Part shown: positions 63,007 through 64,000 of the stretch, piece after piece
Numbering within the stretch: position 1 is the stretch's first letter
Layout: each line of letters opens with the position of its first letter
Origin: Bilifractor porci
GTDB taxonomy: Bacteria > Bacillota > Clostridia > Lachnospirales > Lachnospiraceae
DNA: 64,000 nucleotides
Assembly (NCBI RefSeq): GCF_009696005.1
Contig: NZ_VUMV01000002.1
Location: 62,001 to 126,000 of the forward strand
Direction: 5' to 3'
Program-made: the position numbers and the translations under genes
Notes under the pieces: generated by a model
Databases searched by the model: none
What the model saw: only the letters and a program-made list of their open reading frames with translations
Told to the model about the DNA's origin: nothing

Positions 63007-64000
63007 ATGCGGAGGAAACTCAGAAAGGGGTTTGCCGCGTTTCTCGCCCTGTTTGTGCTGCTGGCCTGTCTGGCCGGATGCGGCGGCGTAAACAGCAGTC
63101 AAGTAACGCGGATGGACCGGGACGCGCAGAAGACGGCAGAGGAGGTTGTCTCTTCCTCTTCCGGCGGCGCGGAGACACTGGAGCGGGAGACAGAGTTGCC
63201 CGCGGACGGCGTGATAACGCAGAAGCAGATGGAGTCCATTGCGGGGAAGCAGGGAGAATACAGCTTCTACGCGACGGACAAGGAGACTGGAATCCTCTAT
63301 ACGTGGATTTACGACGGAGCCAGGATACAGAACCCTGTGGAACAGAATCTTAAAGTCAGCTTCCCGCAGGACAAAACGGAGGAGGTAAAGAAAGCGGCGG
63401 ATCACGCATCGGTCGGGCTGGGGATCTCTCTGCCCAAGACCAACCTGGCCGCTCCGGCGCGCCTGCGCCTGACGCTTACGGAGAAGTGGGACGCGGACAC
63501 GGTGATCCTGGTCGGCATGGCGGACGGCTCCCCGGAAAAGGTGACGGATGTCACAGTGGGGGAGACGGAGAAAGACGGCGGCAAGGTGACAACGCTGGAA
63601 TTCCAGGTGCGAAAGACGGGAGACGTCTTTTATCTGGTCGGCGGGAAGTCCGCGGCCGCGGACAGCAGCTCCTCTTCGGTTTCTTCCTCTTCGGGATCGG
63701 CCGGAAGTGAAAAGGGATCACAAAGGACGGCCGCTGGCGGCAGCACGCAGGGAAGTGCTGCGCAGGGCGGCACCGGGACGGCCGGAAATACAGGTGCCGC
63801 GAAGAATACGGAAGGCAGCGGCGGCACAGACGGTACGGACGGGACAGGCGGTTCCGGCAGCGGAAACAGCGGATCGGCGCATACCTGTACCATCTCGATC
63901 GACTGTATGACTATCCTGAACAACATGGATAACCTGAAGAGCACCAAGACGTCCTTTGTTCCGGCGGACGGGTATATTTTGTACGCCTCGACGGTGGAGT
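63007..64000 (+). CDS. Lipoprotein with C-terminal DUF4430 domain, 3' end outside window
   Basis: Open to the right edge; 331 residues visible. ATG 63007 follows GGGAGG by nine bases (ATG 63001 is too close). Signal peptide with lipobox LAGC (Cys25), then a beta domain (about 75-220, SVGLGISLPKTNLAAPARLR) like that near the end of the two giant proteins, a Ser/Gly-rich linker (about 220-290) and the beginning of a DUF4430 domain: TCTISIDCMTILNNMDNLKS and FVPADGYILYAS. In Clostridia such DUF4430 lipoproteins are predicted cobalamin-binding components. It follows the giant genes after 222 bases and is probably the membrane-proximal receptor of the same unit. Confidence 0.8.
   Translation, partial: MRRKLRKGFAAFLALFVLLACLAGCGGVNSSQVTRMDRDAQKTAEEVVSSSSGGAETLERETELPADGVITQKQMESIAGKQGEYSFYATDKETGILYTWIYDGARIQNPVEQNLKVSFPQDKTEEVKKAADHASVGLGISLPKTNLAAPARLRLTLTEKWDADTVILVGMADGSPEKVTDVTVGETEKDGGKVTTLEFQVRKTGDVFYLVGGKSAAADSSSSSVSSSSGSAGSEKGSQRTAAGGSTQGSAAQGGTGTAGNTGAAKNTEGSGGTDGTDGTGGSGSGNSGSAHTCTISIDCMTILNNMDNLKSTKTSFVPADGYILYASTVE

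Overview
The window looks like chromosomal DNA of a Gram-positive anaerobe of the Clostridia, most likely a Lachnospiraceae gut bacterium (inference). Supporting signs are the paired glgC/glgD ADP-glucose pyrophosphorylase, an Amt-PII fusion, a domain-swapped GH3 beta-glucosidase, an Rpn/PD-(D/E)XK 'transposase' with KEG repeats, an LPXTG-like sorting signal, strong AGGAGG ribosome sites, and roughly 50% or higher GC with AT-rich intergenic regions. There are no rRNA genes and no CRISPR array. One tRNA (Val, GAC) is present.

Layout. 1-3.6 kb: end of a PhoR-like sensor kinase, then glgCD (glycogen synthesis). 3.7-5.2 kb: azlCD amino-acid exporter on the minus strand, bracketed by intergenic repeats. 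5.2-10.5 kb: a YesL/DUF624 membrane protein, a manganese (yybP-ykoY) riboswitch with mntP, cdd, a MATE exporter, a double-ACT protein and a GT2 glycosyltransferase. 10.5-16.4 kb: a decaying zone with a tag pseudogene, a phage structural-gene stub and a frameshifted, 3'-truncated B12-binding-type radical SAM gene, interspersed with intact genes (flavin split-barrel protein, LMW phosphatase, M20/T peptidase, TetR). 16.4-20.5 kb: an orphan (p)ppGpp-synthetase-like gene, the amt-PII fusion behind a leader with two intrinsic terminators, tRNA-Val and a small winged-helix protein. 20.7-27.7 kb: a LacX-type epimerase, then a minus-strand unit of an Lrp regulator, two unfamiliar membrane proteins, an M20 peptidase and a metallophosphoesterase stub, then aspA. 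28-36.4 kb: GH3, MATE, deoD, GDPD, GH25 and a transglutaminase-like lipoprotein. 36.4-42.7 kb: TetR, RND/MMPL exporter and a large secreted coiled-coil protein. 43-52.4 kb: RHH protein, Rpn nuclease, SWIM-SNF2 ATPase, GtrA, CDF transporter, ProX-type deacylase and AraC/GyrI regulator.

The most interesting region is 52.4-64.0 kb. A promoter and a clear cobalamin riboswitch (paired P1, CCACTG, TGGGAAGG and a B12 box) with its own intrinsic terminator precede a broken signal-peptide gene, two giant cell-surface proteins (1799 and 1395 aa) and a lipoprotein that runs off the window. Between them these proteins carry the two folds of animal intrinsic factor/transcobalamin: an alpha/alpha-barrel (prenyltransferase/terpene-cyclase-like) domain and a DUF4430 (transcobalamin-like C-terminal) beta domain. 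They are anchored by a sortase-like signal, a transmembrane tail and a lipid respectively. I infer a B12-repressed, cell-wall-spanning cobalamin capture system. Binding of B12 is not shown by the sequence itself.

Several intergenic regions contain tandem duplications of about 55-63 bp just upstream of genes, and at least five genes are visibly broken. Together these suggest active small-scale rearrangement in this stretch.
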